Shown: positions 7,793-15,764, counted from the first letter of the stretch. The stretch: 64,000 bases of DNA from Mycolicibacterium hippocampi (GCF_010723735.1 NZ_BLLB01000002.1:496001-560000); one strand, 5' to 3'. The notes: generated from the letters alone by a model not told the origin. Made by a program: numbers and translations.

Positions 7793-8200
7793 TTCCGGAC
7801 GGGGGCCGAAGCGCCGCGCGTAGGCCTCGTCGATATGGGCCTTCTTCTTCCGGTTGATCACGTCCACCAGGTTCGGATCGAGGCCGTGCTGCGCCAGCCG
7901 GTGCCTGCGCCACACCTTGTTCAGCGCAAGCGCCATCAACAGGCTCCAGATGTAGATCGGCACCGTCATCTCCAGATGCACGTACAGCGACGCGGGAAGC
8001 AGCCACAGCGGCGCCAGGACGAACAGCGGCGGAATCGCCATCCGGATCATGTGCCTGCGCACGGCTCCCTGAGCGGCGAGGTCCTCGGCAACCCAGCGAC
8101 TCATCGACGACGGCAGGCGGCGCCCGTACGAGTAGCCGATGTACTGCGCAAGCGATGGTCGGTCAGTGGCCACGTCGGCCTCCCTGTTGTTGTTCGTCAT
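7754..8200 (-). CDS. DUF5313 family membrane protein
   Basis: The 148-residue product has two adjacent membrane segments in the middle (PPLFVLAPLWLLPASLYV and VPIYIWSLLMALALNKVW) flanked by basic soluble ends, the pattern of the mycobacterial DUF5313 family. The N-terminal part shows LAQYIGYSYGRRLP and the C-terminal part RRHRLAQHGLDP followed by INRKKKAHIDEAYARRF. Its start overlaps the stop of the upstream MarR gene by four bases, so both are cotranscribed. The 3' end overlaps the remains of mscS by about 40 bases. Function unknown. Confidence 0.75.
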   Translation of the reverse strand: MTNNNREADVATDRPSLAQYIGYSYGRRLPSSMSRWVAEDLAAQGAVRRHMIRMAIPPLFVLAPLWLLPASLYVHLEMTVPIYIWSLLMALALNKVWRRHRLAQHGLDPNLVDVINRKKKAHIDEAYARRFGPRPESAQWQSNSNPFH

Positions 8201-8691
8201 CGGTATCGGAGTGTGCCCGCCGCAAGCGCGGCGGAGTTGATGGTGGTCAGCACCCGGTGCAGCTCCTCGAGTTCGGCCAGGTCGACGCCGAGGCGGGAGA
8301 CCACGGCGGCAGGAATCCCGAGGGCTCGGCTGCGCAGCGCGAGGCCGGCGGCGGTCAACTCGACATCGGTCGCGCGCTCGTCGGCCGCGCTCCGGGAGCG
8401 GGTGAGCAGCCCCACTGTTTCGAGCCGCTTCAGCATCGGGGACAGCGTGGCCGAGTCGAGTTGCAGCGCGGTGGCGATCTTCTTGACCGACAGCGGCGCC
8501 CGATCATCGGGAGTCGACCTGTGGTGGTCCCACATCGTCAGCATCACCAGGTACTGCGGATGGGTCAGCCCCAGGGGCTCGAGCAGCGGCCGGTAGACCG
8601 CCAGCACCGCCCTGTTGGTGACCGCCAGCGCGAAGCACACCTGCCGCTCCAAGGCCAGCGGATCGAGGTCGGGGTCGACTGCGGAGGTCAC
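8197..8691 (-). CDS. MarR family regulator, OhrR-like
   Basis: The 164-residue winged-helix protein resembles OhrR, the organic hydroperoxide sensor. The single Cys in LERQVCFALAVTNRAV (residue 19) sits where OhrR carries its peroxide-reactive cysteine. The winged helix lies at residues about 65-110 (KKIATALQLDSATLSPMLKR). OhrR usually controls a neighbouring ohr peroxidase gene, but no ohr is present here; instead a DUF5313 gene overlaps its end by four bases. Imperfect inverted GCAC/GTGC elements (8711-8729) and an AT-rich CAATTG lie upstream and could be its operator. Confidence 0.8.
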   Translation of the reverse strand: MTSAVDPDLDPLALERQVCFALAVTNRAVLAVYRPLLEPLGLTHPQYLVMLTMWDHHRSTPDDRAPLSVKKIATALQLDSATLSPMLKRLETVGLLTRSRSAADERATDVELTAAGLALRSRALGIPAAVVSRLGVDLAELEELHRVLTTINSAALAAGTLRYR

Positions 8692-8759
8692 GGATCCATT
8701 CTACCCGGTCGCACACGAATAGATCGTGCACTAATCAATTGCTCAGCTCGGATGGCCAG

Positions 8760-8783
8760 GTTTGCCGCCGGCAGCGGCGGGAA
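8760..8783 (+). promoter_or_regulatory. Possible SigF-type promoter before Cys-rich protein
   Basis: GTTT, 15 bases, GGGAA; one change in the -10 element from GGGTA. It lies about 45 bases upstream of the ATG at 8829. Confidence 0.4.
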
Positions 8784-8828
8784 CATGACCTCGAAGTCAT
8801 AAATCCATCAGGTCCATCAGGAGGTTCC

Positions 8829-9083
8829 ATGTCCATCTGCGACACCTGCGGAAACGACTACGACAAGGCGTTCACCGTGAGCTGGCCGGACGGCCGGTCG
8901 GCCACGTTCGACAGCGTCGAATGTGCGGCCGTACAGCTGGCACCGGAGTGCGGGCATTGCGGGTGCCGCATCTTGGGCCACGGAGTCGAGACCGAAGAAG
9001 GCATCTTCTGTTGCGCGCACTGCGCGCGAAAAGACACCGACGCCGACGTCAACGACCGATACCCGGTGCCGGCGGGCGGTTGA
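8829..9083 (+). CDS. Small Cys-rich zinc-binding protein (metallothionein-like)
   Basis: The 84-residue product has about ten cysteines in paired motifs: CDTCG at residues 4-8, ECAAVQLAPECGHCGC in the middle and FCCAHCAR near the end. This suggests a zinc ribbon or a prokaryotic metallothionein-like protein, a type found in many mycobacteria. ATG 8829 is chosen because GGAGG lies six bases before it. A SigF-like element precedes it, which would fit a stress protein. Whether it stores metal or binds nucleic acid is unknown. Confidence 0.7.
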   Translation: MSICDTCGNDYDKAFTVSWPDGRSATFDSVECAAVQLAPECGHCGCRILGHGVETEEGIFCCAHCARKDTDADVNDRYPVPAGG

Positions 9084-9091
9084 GCGTCGCG

Positions 9092-9793
9092 CTACAACCG
9101 GCCCACGGCAAATGCCGCGCCCTCGTTGATGCTTCCGTTGAACGGATACAGCGCGTGCGCCAGCGTCGGCCCGCCGTCGGCGGCACCCGAGCAGATGGTG
9201 TCCCCGGGGGTGCACAGTCGCAGCGTCTTGTCGGCGTAGAGCGGGCCGATGGTGATGGCCGGCGCGTCGTACCTCTGCAGGAACTCACCCGACGGCGTGC
9301 CGAAGAGCACGACCGCGGCGACATGGTCGGCCACCTCCGCCGGCATCGGCTCGGGTGCCACCTCGGCGGGCACACTGCTGGGCACGACGTCGGAGGTCAC
9401 GAACCCCGCCACCACCGCACCCTGGGAGTATCCGCCCAGGATCAGCCGGGTGTCCGGGCAGTTGGCCGCGATGGCCTGGACATGATTCGCCGCGTCCCGC
9501 ACGCCGTCGATCACCGTCGAGGCGAAGATCTCGCGTTGCTCGAAGTTGCTGCCTGCCGGATAGTTCACCGCGTACACCCCGACGGTCCGGCCGCCGGCCT
9601 GGGCGCGCACCGCGTCGACGAAGGCCTGTCCGATTCCGCCGACCCCGGGCGCTTCACCGGTGCCGCGGGCGAACACCACCTCGACATCGGGGCACGGTTG
9701 CGCCACGGCGGACGGGGCGAGCACCCCGATCAGCGTTGCCCAGGCACCGAGCACCGCCACCATCGCGCCACGGACCAGTCGTCGAGCTGTCAT
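9092..9793 (-). CDS. Secreted cutinase family serine esterase
   Basis: The 233-residue protein begins with a Sec signal peptide (basic MTARRLVRG, hydrophobic core, likely cleavage after SAVAQ) and continues with a cutinase alpha/beta hydrolase domain. The nucleophile is the Ser of GGYSQGAVV; the late CTPGDTICSG segment supplies the Asp and a disulfide, and HALYPFNGS the His. Mycobacterial cutinase-like proteins hydrolyse lipid esters outside the cell. ATG 9793 has AAAGGAG seven bases upstream. It converges with the Cys-rich gene, leaving eight bases between the stops. Confidence 0.9.
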   Translation of the reverse strand: MTARRLVRGAMVAVLGAWATLIGVLAPSAVAQPCPDVEVVFARGTGEAPGVGGIGQAFVDAVRAQAGGRTVGVYAVNYPAGSNFEQREIFASTVIDGVRDAANHVQAIAANCPDTRLILGGYSQGAVVAGFVTSDVVPSSVPAEVAPEPMPAEVADHVAAVVLFGTPSGEFLQRYDAPAITIGPLYADKTLRLCTPGDTICSGAADGGPTLAHALYPFNGSINEGAAFAVGRL

Positions 9794-9878
9794 GAAGGAC
9801 TCCTTTATTCGCAGGCGCCCACACGATCGACGGCGCAGTCGAGCAATACCCGCACGTTCGCTGGCCAAACGGCCGGCG

Positions 9879-10655
9879 TCAATCGGGGAGGTTCGCCTCG
9901 ACCTCCACGAGCAGCGGGCGATGGTCGGACAGTGATGCAGCCGGTGCCAGGCACCCGCTCCCGCGGAGGCCCGGATGGTCGGTGAGGATGTGATCGAGCT
10001 GGCGGTCCGGAGCTTCGGCGGGAAAGGTTGCCACGTCGGCCAGCGCACGCATCCGCGTCCACCTCGCCGCCGCGGCCGGCGACAGGTTGAGGTCACCCAT
10101 CAGCAGGCGTGGCCCGGGCATGCCCCGCAGATCCCTGATCAGTCGTCGCAGTTGGTGGCGGTTCCATCCGGGCACAAAAGACAGATGGGTGTTCGCGACC
10201 GACATCGGACCCAGCGGAGTGTCCAGTTGGGCGACAACCGCAGCTCTGGGCTCCTCGTCGACGACGATGACACGGTTGGGGCCCGGCAGATACATCGGGA
10301 ACCGCGTCGGGATCCTGGGCAGCCGCACCACCTGCCAGCTCGTCGCGGGGAACCGGGACAGCAGCGCGATTCCGTAGGCGGCAGTGCCGGGTTGTTCCTC
10401 GCCGGTCGCCGCCATCCAGGTGGCGCCCGGCGTGCCGGCGATGGCAGCGACGAAGCGGTGTGCGACGGCGCCCATTGCCTCGGCCGCCACCGAGGTCAGG
10501 TCAGCGCGGCCCGACCTGTCCTGCTCGAGATCCACCTCCTGCAGAGCCAGCACGTCGGGGTCCAGTTCGCGGATACACGCCCGCAGTCGGTCGGGGTCCA
10601 CGACGCCGTCGTGCACCGTCCGGCCGTGGAGGATGTTGAAAGTCGCGATACGCAC
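9879..10655 (-). CDS. Endonuclease/exonuclease/phosphatase family protein
   Basis: The 258-residue product shows all main EEP motifs in order: FNILHG near the start, ALQEVD (metal-binding Glu), ANTHLSFVPG, LLMGDLNLSP (Asp and Asn), DRQLDHILT and finally LSDHRPLLVEV with the catalytic His. EEP enzymes cleave phosphodiesters in nucleic acids, lipids or inositol phosphates; no signal peptide is visible, so it acts in the cytoplasm. The substrate cannot be predicted. A SigF-like element ends ten bases before the ATG, giving a nearly leaderless transcript. Confidence 0.85.
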   Translation of the reverse strand: MRIATFNILHGRTVHDGVVDPDRLRACIRELDPDVLALQEVDLEQDRSGRADLTSVAAEAMGAVAHRFVAAIAGTPGATWMAATGEEQPGTAAYGIALLSRFPATSWQVVRLPRIPTRFPMYLPGPNRVIVVDEEPRAAVVAQLDTPLGPMSVANTHLSFVPGWNRHQLRRLIRDLRGMPGPRLLMGDLNLSPAAAARWTRMRALADVATFPAEAPDRQLDHILTDHPGLRGSGCLAPAASLSDHRPLLVEVEANLPD

Positions 10656-10665
10656 GGGTACCAGT

Positions 10666-10689
10666 TACCCACCGACGGCGCTGCCGAAC
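10666..10689 (-). promoter_or_regulatory. Possible SigF-type promoter of the EEP gene
   Basis: Minus strand GTTC (10689-10686), 15 bases, GGGTA (10670-10666). One change in the -35 element. The predicted transcript would start within a few bases of the ATG at 10655. Confidence 0.4.
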
Positions 10690-10730
10690 AATGCCGCTGG
10701 ATACAAGCCGCTGAATACAAGGGAGCGCCG

Positions 10731-11282
10731 ATGATGCGTCCGCGTGACGAACAGCTGCGCCGCGCGCTGAGATCCGCGGCCTCGGCACTGAAGGAACACG
10801 GGCCGAGGTTCGCTCTGGCGGGAAGCTATGCGCTCTGGGTTTTCGGGGCGCCGGAGCCGGTGCACGACGTCGACTTCGTCGTCGCCGAGGCCGACACCGA
10901 AGCCGCCGCGACGACGCTGGCGAAGGCGGGTTTCGTGATCGAGCGCACCCCGGAGGACTGGTTGTTCAAGGCGCACGCCGAAGACGTGGTCGTCGACGTA
11001 CTGCACCGGGTCAACGGTGTCGCCGTGGGCGCCGAGCATCTCGACCGGGCAGAGGAGCACGACGTCATGGCGATCAGGATCCCGGTGCTGACCCCGACAA
11101 CCGTGCTGATCCAGAAGTTGCTCGCGCTGGGAGAGCACTTCTGTGACTTCACCTCCCTGCTGCCGGCGGTGCGTGGGGTGCGCGAGCGGTTCGACTGGCA
11201 GCAGGTGCGGGCGGCTACCGCCGAGAACGACTACGCGGTGGCCTTCCTGGTACTCGCCGACCGGCTGCGGATCACCGCATGA
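10731..11282 (+). CDS. Nucleotidyltransferase-fold protein
   Basis: The 183-residue product has a minimal nucleotidyltransferase core: FALAGSYALWVFG followed by PVHDVDFVV, where the Gly-Ser and the Asp-x-Asp motif would bind metal and NTP. A further Asp occurs in VVVDVLHRV. This resembles AbiEii-like and kanamycin nucleotidyltransferase-like families. No antitoxin gene is next to it, so a toxin role is not indicated. ATG 10731 has GGGAG five bases upstream. The 95 bases after the gene show no clear feature except an eight-base palindrome AGCCGGCT near 11369. Confidence 0.75.
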   Translation: MMRPRDEQLRRALRSAASALKEHGPRFALAGSYALWVFGAPEPVHDVDFVVAEADTEAAATTLAKAGFVIERTPEDWLFKAHAEDVVVDVLHRVNGVAVGAEHLDRAEEHDVMAIRIPVLTPTTVLIQKLLALGEHFCDFTSLLPAVRGVRERFDWQQVRAATAENDYAVAFLVLADRLRITA

Positions 11283-11377
11283 CGCTCGGTTCGGCACGCC
11301 GACGATGACTACGAGCTCGGTGAGGGCCTGATCCGGGGCGGTGCAGCCGCTCCGCACTCTTAGAAGCCAGCCGGCTG

Positions 11378-11635
11378 TCAGTGGTTGCGCAGCGTGTCGA
11401 TCAGCTTGCTCTTGGTCAGGTCCGAGTAGCCGGAGATCCCCAGTTCCTTGGCGCGGTTCTTCAGCTCCGGAACCGTCCAGTCCTCGTAGCTTGCCGACTC
11501 TCCGCCCTTCTTCCCCACCGCTGACTTGCCCCGGGCTGCCGCAGCGTTGGAGATGCGGGCGGCTTTCTCCTTGGAGTTGCCTTGCTCGCGCAGATCCTCA
11601 TACATCTTCTCGTTCTTGATAGACGAATTGGGCAT
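11378..11635 (-). CDS. Small Rho-N/SAP-like domain stress protein (DUF7218-type)
   Basis: The 85-residue product combines a basic N-terminal part (SIKNEKMYEDLREQG, SKEKAARISNAAAARG) with a C-terminal helix-extended-helix motif like the Rho N-terminal or SAP domain (YEDWTVPELKNRAKELG, YSDLTKSKLIDTLR), suggesting nucleic acid binding. Similar short proteins occur widely in actinobacteria as plasmid- and stress-associated proteins. ATG 11635 is supported by GGAGG seven bases before it. A SigF-like promoter lies 41 bases upstream, consistent with a general stress role. Confidence 0.75.
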   Translation of the reverse strand: MPNSSIKNEKMYEDLREQGNSKEKAARISNAAAARGKSAVGKKGGESASYEDWTVPELKNRAKELGISGYSDLTKSKLIDTLRNH

Positions 11636-11675
11636 TGTCACACCTCCGGTTCCTCATATCCTGATCCGCGCAGGG

Positions 11676-11700
11676 TGCCCGACCGGGAGCGGCCCGAAAC
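11676..11700 (-). promoter_or_regulatory. SigF-like promoter of the Rho-N-like gene
   Basis: Minus strand GTTT (11700-11697), 16 bases, GGGCA (11680-11676). Same variant -10 (GGGCA) as at 15731 and 41143. Confidence 0.45.
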
Positions 11701-11761
11701 GCGGCGATGCATACAAAACGGCTCGATGGGTACACGCTCGGCTGCGGGGAGAGGAGATCCG

Positions 11762-12418
11762 GTGCGTACCGAATTCCACCAGCAGCTGGATGCGATCAAC
11801 TCTGACCTGGCCCGGATGTGTGAGCTGGCGGGTGAGGCCATGCAGCTCGCGACGGTCGGGCTGCTCACCGTGGACCTCGAGGCAGCCGAGCGGGTGCTGA
11901 CCGAACTCGAGGTGCTGTCCAGGATGCGCCGCGAGGTGGACCAGGCGGCGCTGGCGGTCCTCGCGCGCCAGGCACCTGTGGCCAGCGACCTGCGGGTCGT
12001 GGTCGCGGCGGTGCACATCACCTCCGACGCCGACCGGATGGGCGGCCTGGCCGCTCATGTCGCCCGTATCGTCCGGCTGCGGCACCCCGACCCGGTCCTT
12101 CCCAATGACGTGGTGGGTCAGTTCACCGAGATGGGTAATCTCGCGGTCGACCTGGCCGAGGATGCCGCCTCCGTCATCATCGACGGAGATCCGGTGCGGG
12201 CGAGCCGAATCCGCGATGACGACGAAGCCATGAACGACATGCACCGCCGGCTGTTCACCACCGTGATGTCGCCGGCGTGGAGCCACGGAGTGCCCGCGGC
12301 CATCGACCTCGTGCTGTTGGGCCGGTTCTACGAGCGGTTCGCCGATCACGCCGTGGCGATCGCTGCCCGGGTGTTGTTCCGCAGCACCGGCGACACCACG
12401 CGTGATTTCGGGCAGTGA
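11762..12418 (+). CDS. phoU: PhoU-family phosphate regulator
   Basis: The 218-residue protein is all-helical with two tandem PhoU domains. Each carries the acidic metal-binding pattern: DADRMGGLAAHVARI in the first repeat and LLGRFYERFADHAVAIAARV in the second. PhoU proteins dampen phosphate uptake through the PstSCAB transporter and the PhoR sensor kinase; mycobacterial PhoY proteins are also linked to persistence. No pst genes are nearby, so it is an isolated copy. GTG 11762 is used because AGGAG precedes it by five bases. Confidence 0.9.
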   Translation: MRTEFHQQLDAINSDLARMCELAGEAMQLATVGLLTVDLEAAERVLTELEVLSRMRREVDQAALAVLARQAPVASDLRVVVAAVHITSDADRMGGLAAHVARIVRLRHPDPVLPNDVVGQFTEMGNLAVDLAEDAASVIIDGDPVRASRIRDDDEAMNDMHRRLFTTVMSPAWSHGVPAAIDLVLLGRFYERFADHAVAIAARVLFRSTGDTTRDFGQ

Positions 12419-12434
12419 TCCCCGGCGGGCCGGT

Positions 12435-13616
12435 CTACGGCTTGAGCACCATCTTCACCGCACCGTCCTGCTTCTTCTGGAAGATGTCGTAGGCGTGCGG
12501 CGCATCGTGCAGCGGCAGCGTGTGGCTTGCGAAAGTGTCCACACCCAGCGGATCCTCATCGGTCAGCAGCGGCATGATGTCGTCGACCCATTTCTTGACG
12601 TTGGCCTGTCCCATCCGCAGTTGGACCTGCTTGTCGAACAGCGTCAGCATCGGCATCGGGTCCGCCATTCCGCCGTAGACCCCGATCAGCGAGATGGTCC
12701 CGCCGCGACGAACGATGTCGATGGCCGAGTGCAACGCGTCGAGACGATCCACCCCCGCGGTCTGCAAAATCTTCTTGGCCACCGCATCCGGTAGCAGCCC
12801 GGTGAGCCGCTGCGCGGCCTGCGCGACGGGTGATCCGTGCGCCTCCATACCCACCGCGTCGATCACCGAGTCGGTGCCTCGCCCTGCGGTGAGCTCCCGG
12901 ATCGCGTCGCCGACGCCGGTGTCGAGCGCGCGCAGGTCCACGGTGCGGATGCCGCGGGCCTCGGCGCGGGCCAGCCGCTCGGGCACCAGATCGACGGCGA
13001 TCACCTCATAGCCCAAGTGCGCTGCGATCCGGGCCGCCATGTCGCCGATCGGCCCCAGACCGAGCACCGTCACCGACCCGCCATCGGGGATGTCGGCATA
13101 GGCCACCGACTGCCACGCGGTCGGCAGCACATCGGAGAGATAGACGAACCGCGAATCCGGCGGGCCGTCGGGAACCTTGATGTGGGTGAACTGTGCCTGC
13201 GGCACCCGCAACAGTTCGGACTGTCCACCGGGCACCGACCCGTACAACTCGGAATAGCCGAAGAGCGCTGCCCCCATCCCCTGCTCGCGGACCTGCGTGG
13301 TCTCACACTGGGTGTAGAGCTGCTTGTCACACATGAAGCAACTGCCGCAAGAGATCTGGAACGGGATGACCACGCGGTCCCCGACCGCCAGGTCGCCCAC
13401 CTCGGAACCGACCTCTCGCACGATCCCCATGGGCTCGTGACCGAGGATGTCACCTTCGTTCATGAAGGCACCCAACACCTCGTAGAGGTGCAGGTCAGAA
13501 CCGCAGATATTCGTCGACGTGACCTCGATGACCGCGTCGGTGGGTTGTTCGATCCTCGGGTCCGGCACCGTGTCGACGCGCACATCGCGCCGACCGTGCC
13601 AAGTCACTGCCTTCAT
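12435..13616 (-). CDS. Zinc-dependent alcohol dehydrogenase, formaldehyde dehydrogenase-like
   Basis: The 393-residue MDR enzyme has the catalytic zinc ligands in NICGSDLHLYE and GHEPMGIVREVG, a structural zinc site in CGSCFMCDKQLYTQC, and a Rossmann motif VTVLGLGPIGDMAARIAA. Together with the long insertion after QAAQRLTG it fits the glutathione-independent formaldehyde dehydrogenase-like group, which oxidise or disproportionate aldehydes with bound NAD. ATG 13616 has GGGAG upstream. A perfect SigF-type promoter lies about 55 bases upstream, and a paralogue at 39233-40381 has the same arrangement. Confidence 0.85.
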   Translation of the reverse strand: MKAVTWHGRRDVRVDTVPDPRIEQPTDAVIEVTSTNICGSDLHLYEVLGAFMNEGDILGHEPMGIVREVGSEVGDLAVGDRVVIPFQISCGSCFMCDKQLYTQCETTQVREQGMGAALFGYSELYGSVPGGQSELLRVPQAQFTHIKVPDGPPDSRFVYLSDVLPTAWQSVAYADIPDGGSVTVLGLGPIGDMAARIAAHLGYEVIAVDLVPERLARAEARGIRTVDLRALDTGVGDAIRELTAGRGTDSVIDAVGMEAHGSPVAQAAQRLTGLLPDAVAKKILQTAGVDRLDALHSAIDIVRRGGTISLIGVYGGMADPMPMLTLFDKQVQLRMGQANVKKWVDDIMPLLTDEDPLGVDTFASHTLPLHDAPHAYDIFQKKQDGAVKMVLKP

Positions 13617-13671
13617 CGGTACTCCCATCACGCTCCGCGCCGACCTTCAGCGCGGCAATTGCGCACTCGGC

Positions 13672-13695
13672 TACCCGTCGTCAGGGCCGTCAAAC
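13672..13695 (-). promoter_or_regulatory. SigF-type promoter of alcohol dehydrogenase gene
   Basis: Minus strand GTTT (13695-13692), 15 bases, GGGTA (13676-13672). Full match to consensus; start of transcription would lie around 13665, about 50 bases before the ATG. Confidence 0.6.
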
Positions 13696-13747
13696 ACCGC
13701 GGAGTTGCTGGGCTTACTTCTCTGGGATGCTGGGTAAGTGCCTCAAC

Positions 13748-14419
13748 ATGGTGACTTCCGGAGCCGAGCACTTCCTCCCCGGTGCCGGCGACCTCGGCAC
13801 TCTGGCGGAGGCCGCGCAGACCTGTGAGGGTTGTGACCTGTTTCGCGAGGCGACCCAGACGGTGTTCGGCGCAGGCGCCGAGACGGCGAGGATGGTGCTG
13901 GTGGGTGAACAGCCCGGGGACCGCGAGGATCTCGCCGGGCAGCCGTTCGTCGGTCCAGCCGGACGACTGCTCGACAAGGCGCTGGTGTCAGCCGGACTTG
14001 ATCGCGGCACCATCTATCTGACGAACTCTGTGAAGCACTTCAAATTCACCCGCGCGGCCGGCGGAAAGCGCCGAATTCACAAGACGCCCAGCCGAACCGA
14101 GGTCGTCGCCTGCCGGCCCTGGCTGCTGGCCGAACTCGATGCCATCGACCCCGAGATCGTCGTACTGCTCGGCGCGACAGCATCGAAAGCACTGATGGGC
14201 AACAGCTTCCGGTTGACCGCACATCGGGGCGAGGCACTCCAGCTCCCTGACGACAGCGCCCTCGAATCACTACGGGCCAGGCCCGACATCATCGCCACCG
14301 CACACCCATCAGCGGTCCTGCGCGGACCCGCCGAACAACGAGAACAGGCGTTCGCCGACCTGGTCGCAGATCTCCGGCTGGCAGCCGAGAGACTCGCCAA
14401 CCGGCGTACCCGAATCTAG
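13748..14419 (+). CDS. udgX: UdgX-type uracil-DNA glycosylase
   Basis: The 223-residue protein has the family 4-like motif GEQPGDRED (residues 53-61), the late TAHPSAVLRG motif and four cysteines (CEGCDLF early, C later) for a [4Fe-4S] cluster. Its diagnostic feature is the inserted loop GGKRRIHKTPS with H111, equivalent to the His of Mycobacterium smegmatis UdgX that forms a covalent bond with the uracil-abasic site. So it is expected to trap uracil-containing DNA rather than turn over. The next gene, an isochorismatase-like hydrolase, begins 13 bases later. Start ATG 13748 lacks a strong ribosome binding site. Confidence 0.9.
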   Translation: MVTSGAEHFLPGAGDLGTLAEAAQTCEGCDLFREATQTVFGAGAETARMVLVGEQPGDREDLAGQPFVGPAGRLLDKALVSAGLDRGTIYLTNSVKHFKFTRAAGGKRRIHKTPSRTEVVACRPWLLAELDAIDPEIVVLLGATASKALMGNSFRLTAHRGEALQLPDDSALESLRARPDIIATAHPSAVLRGPAEQREQAFADLVADLRLAAERLANRRTRI

Positions 14420-14432
14420 GAGGTTTCCGCCC

Positions 14433-14972
14433 ATGCCCGACACCGCCGTTCTTGTGATCGACATGATGAACACCTACCGACATCCGGACGCGGAACTGTT
14501 GATCCCCAATGTGGCCGACATCATCGATCCGCTCGCCGCACTCATCACCCGGGCACGTGATCGCGATGACGTCGACCTCATCTACGTCAACGACAACTAC
14601 GGGGATTTCACCGCTCAGCCGAGTGACCTCGTACAGAGCGCGCTGCAAGGCGAACGTCCCGATCTGGTCAAACCCGTCGCGCCCCAGTCGGACTTCAGGT
14701 TCGTCTCGAAGGTGCGGCACAGCGCGTTCTACGCCTCACCTCTGGCCTACCTGCTGAGCCGGCTGAGCACCAAACGGGTGATCCTCACCGGACAGGTGAC
14801 CGAACAGTGCATCCTGTACAGCGCGCTGGACGCCTACATCCGCCACTTCGACGTGATCGTGCCCCGCGATGCGGTCGCGCACATCGATTCCGACCTGGGG
14901 CAAGCGGCGCTGCGGATGATGGAGAGCAACATGGGCGCCGAGTTGGTGGACGCGGCGGACTGCCTGAACTGA
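14433..14972 (+). CDS. Isochorismatase-family cysteine hydrolase
   Basis: The 179-residue product has the catalytic triad of the isochorismatase/nicotinamidase superfamily: D10 in VLVIDMMN, K93 in FVSKVRHSAF and C126 in LTGQVTEQCILYSA, with the cis-peptide region before the Cys. Substrate is unknown; candidates are amides such as nicotinamide, or N-carbamoyl compounds. AGGAGG lies directly before the ATG and the gene follows udgX by 13 bases, so both are probably one transcript. Confidence 0.85.
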   Translation: MPDTAVLVIDMMNTYRHPDAELLIPNVADIIDPLAALITRARDRDDVDLIYVNDNYGDFTAQPSDLVQSALQGERPDLVKPVAPQSDFRFVSKVRHSAFYASPLAYLLSRLSTKRVILTGQVTEQCILYSALDAYIRHFDVIVPRDAVAHIDSDLGQAALRMMESNMGAELVDAADCLN

Positions 14973-15003
14973 CTTGCCTGAACTGACCAGGACAGCGCGC
15001 CGG

Positions 15004-15297
15004 CTACCGGCGGCGCCGCCACCACAGCAAACCGATGACGGCGACCCCGGCCAGGATCACGCCCGCCGGCACCGCCGGGTTCGCCTTCGCAGAGGCCGTG
15101 GCCGTCTGCGCCCGGTCCACGACCGCTTCCTTGGTTTCCGTGGCTTTGTCCTGAGCACGGGTCTTGACGTCCAGCTTGTCCGACAGCGCACCCACGGTTT
15201 CTCCGAGCTGGTTGCGGGTCTGTTCGATGTCCGCCTGCAATTCCTCTACCCCGGCGTCCGGGCCGGGCTCCGGTGGGAGCCTGTCAGCGCTGGCCAT
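15004..15297 (-). CDS. DUF3618 family membrane-anchored protein
   Basis: The 97-residue product has an N-terminal helical motif ELQADIEQTRNQLGETVGAL characteristic of DUF3618, a charged linker, and one C-terminal membrane helix (VPAGVILAGVAVIGLLWW) ending in RRRR. It overlaps the upstream holin-like gene by 14 bases, forming a pair that is common in actinobacteria. Role unknown; these pairs are typical general stress genes and a SigF-like promoter precedes the first of them. Confidence 0.8.
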   Translation of the reverse strand: MASADRLPPEPGPDAGVEELQADIEQTRNQLGETVGALSDKLDVKTRAQDKATETKEAVVDRAQTATASAKANPAVPAGVILAGVAVIGLLWWRRRR

Positions 15298-15694
15298 GTC
15301 GGGCCTCCTTGATCTCCTCGAGGTCGTGCTTGACGCTGTCCACCGACTCGTTGGCCGGTGGAGACACTTGCTGCACCTGCTTGCGGCTCACCAGTGCAGC
15401 CACCCCTGCGCACAGGAACAACACCGCGGCGACGATCAGAGCTGCAGCCCAGACCGGCAGCACCAGCGCCAGCCCGGCGACGCCGGCGGCGATCAGCGTG
15501 GCCAGGCCCAGTACTGCGAGCAGACCGGCGGCGCTGAACAGGCCGGCACCGATCCCGGCATGACGGACCGATTCCTGGAATTCCTTCTGAGCCAATCGCA
15601 TCTCGTCGCGCACCAGCCGCGAGGTCTGCTCGGAGAGCTGGCCCAGGAGTTGAGGCGTGGAGGCCTCGGTGGTGTGGTGTGGTTGTGCAGTCAT
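15284..15694 (-). CDS. Holin-superfamily membrane protein (DUF1469/Phage_holin_3_6)
   Basis: The 136-residue protein has an amphipathic N-terminal helix (LLGQLSEQTSRLVRDEMRLA), two adjacent hydrophobic segments in the middle and a charged C-terminal tail. This is the layout of the actinobacterial holin-X or DUF1469 family, which despite its name is chromosomal and not linked to lysis. It overlaps the DUF3618 gene. The pair probably acts at the membrane during stress. The ATG is preceded by AGGAAGG about ten bases upstream. Confidence 0.8.
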   Translation of the reverse strand: MTAQPHHTTEASTPQLLGQLSEQTSRLVRDEMRLAQKEFQESVRHAGIGAGLFSAAGLLAVLGLATLIAAGVAGLALVLPVWAAALIVAAVLFLCAGVAALVSRKQVQQVSPPANESVDSVKHDLEEIKEARHGQR

Positions 15695-15730
15695 GATCTG
15701 ACCTTCCTAGCTGCGTTGCTTCCACCGCAG

Positions 15731-15755
15731 TGCCCCTCCGTCGGCCGGGTGAAAC
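15731..15755 (-). promoter_or_regulatory. SigF-like promoter of the DUF1469/DUF3618 pair
   Basis: Minus strand GTTT (15755-15752), 16 bases, GGGCA (15735-15731). The -35 is the full GGTTTC form. It lies about 37 bases before the ATG at 15694. Confidence 0.5.
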
Positions 15756-15764
15756 CTCATCGGC

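Noticed and set aside
10731..11282. Nucleotidyltransferase as toxin of a toxin-antitoxin or abortive infection pair
   Set aside because: No partner gene of the AbiEi type or short antitoxin precedes or follows it.
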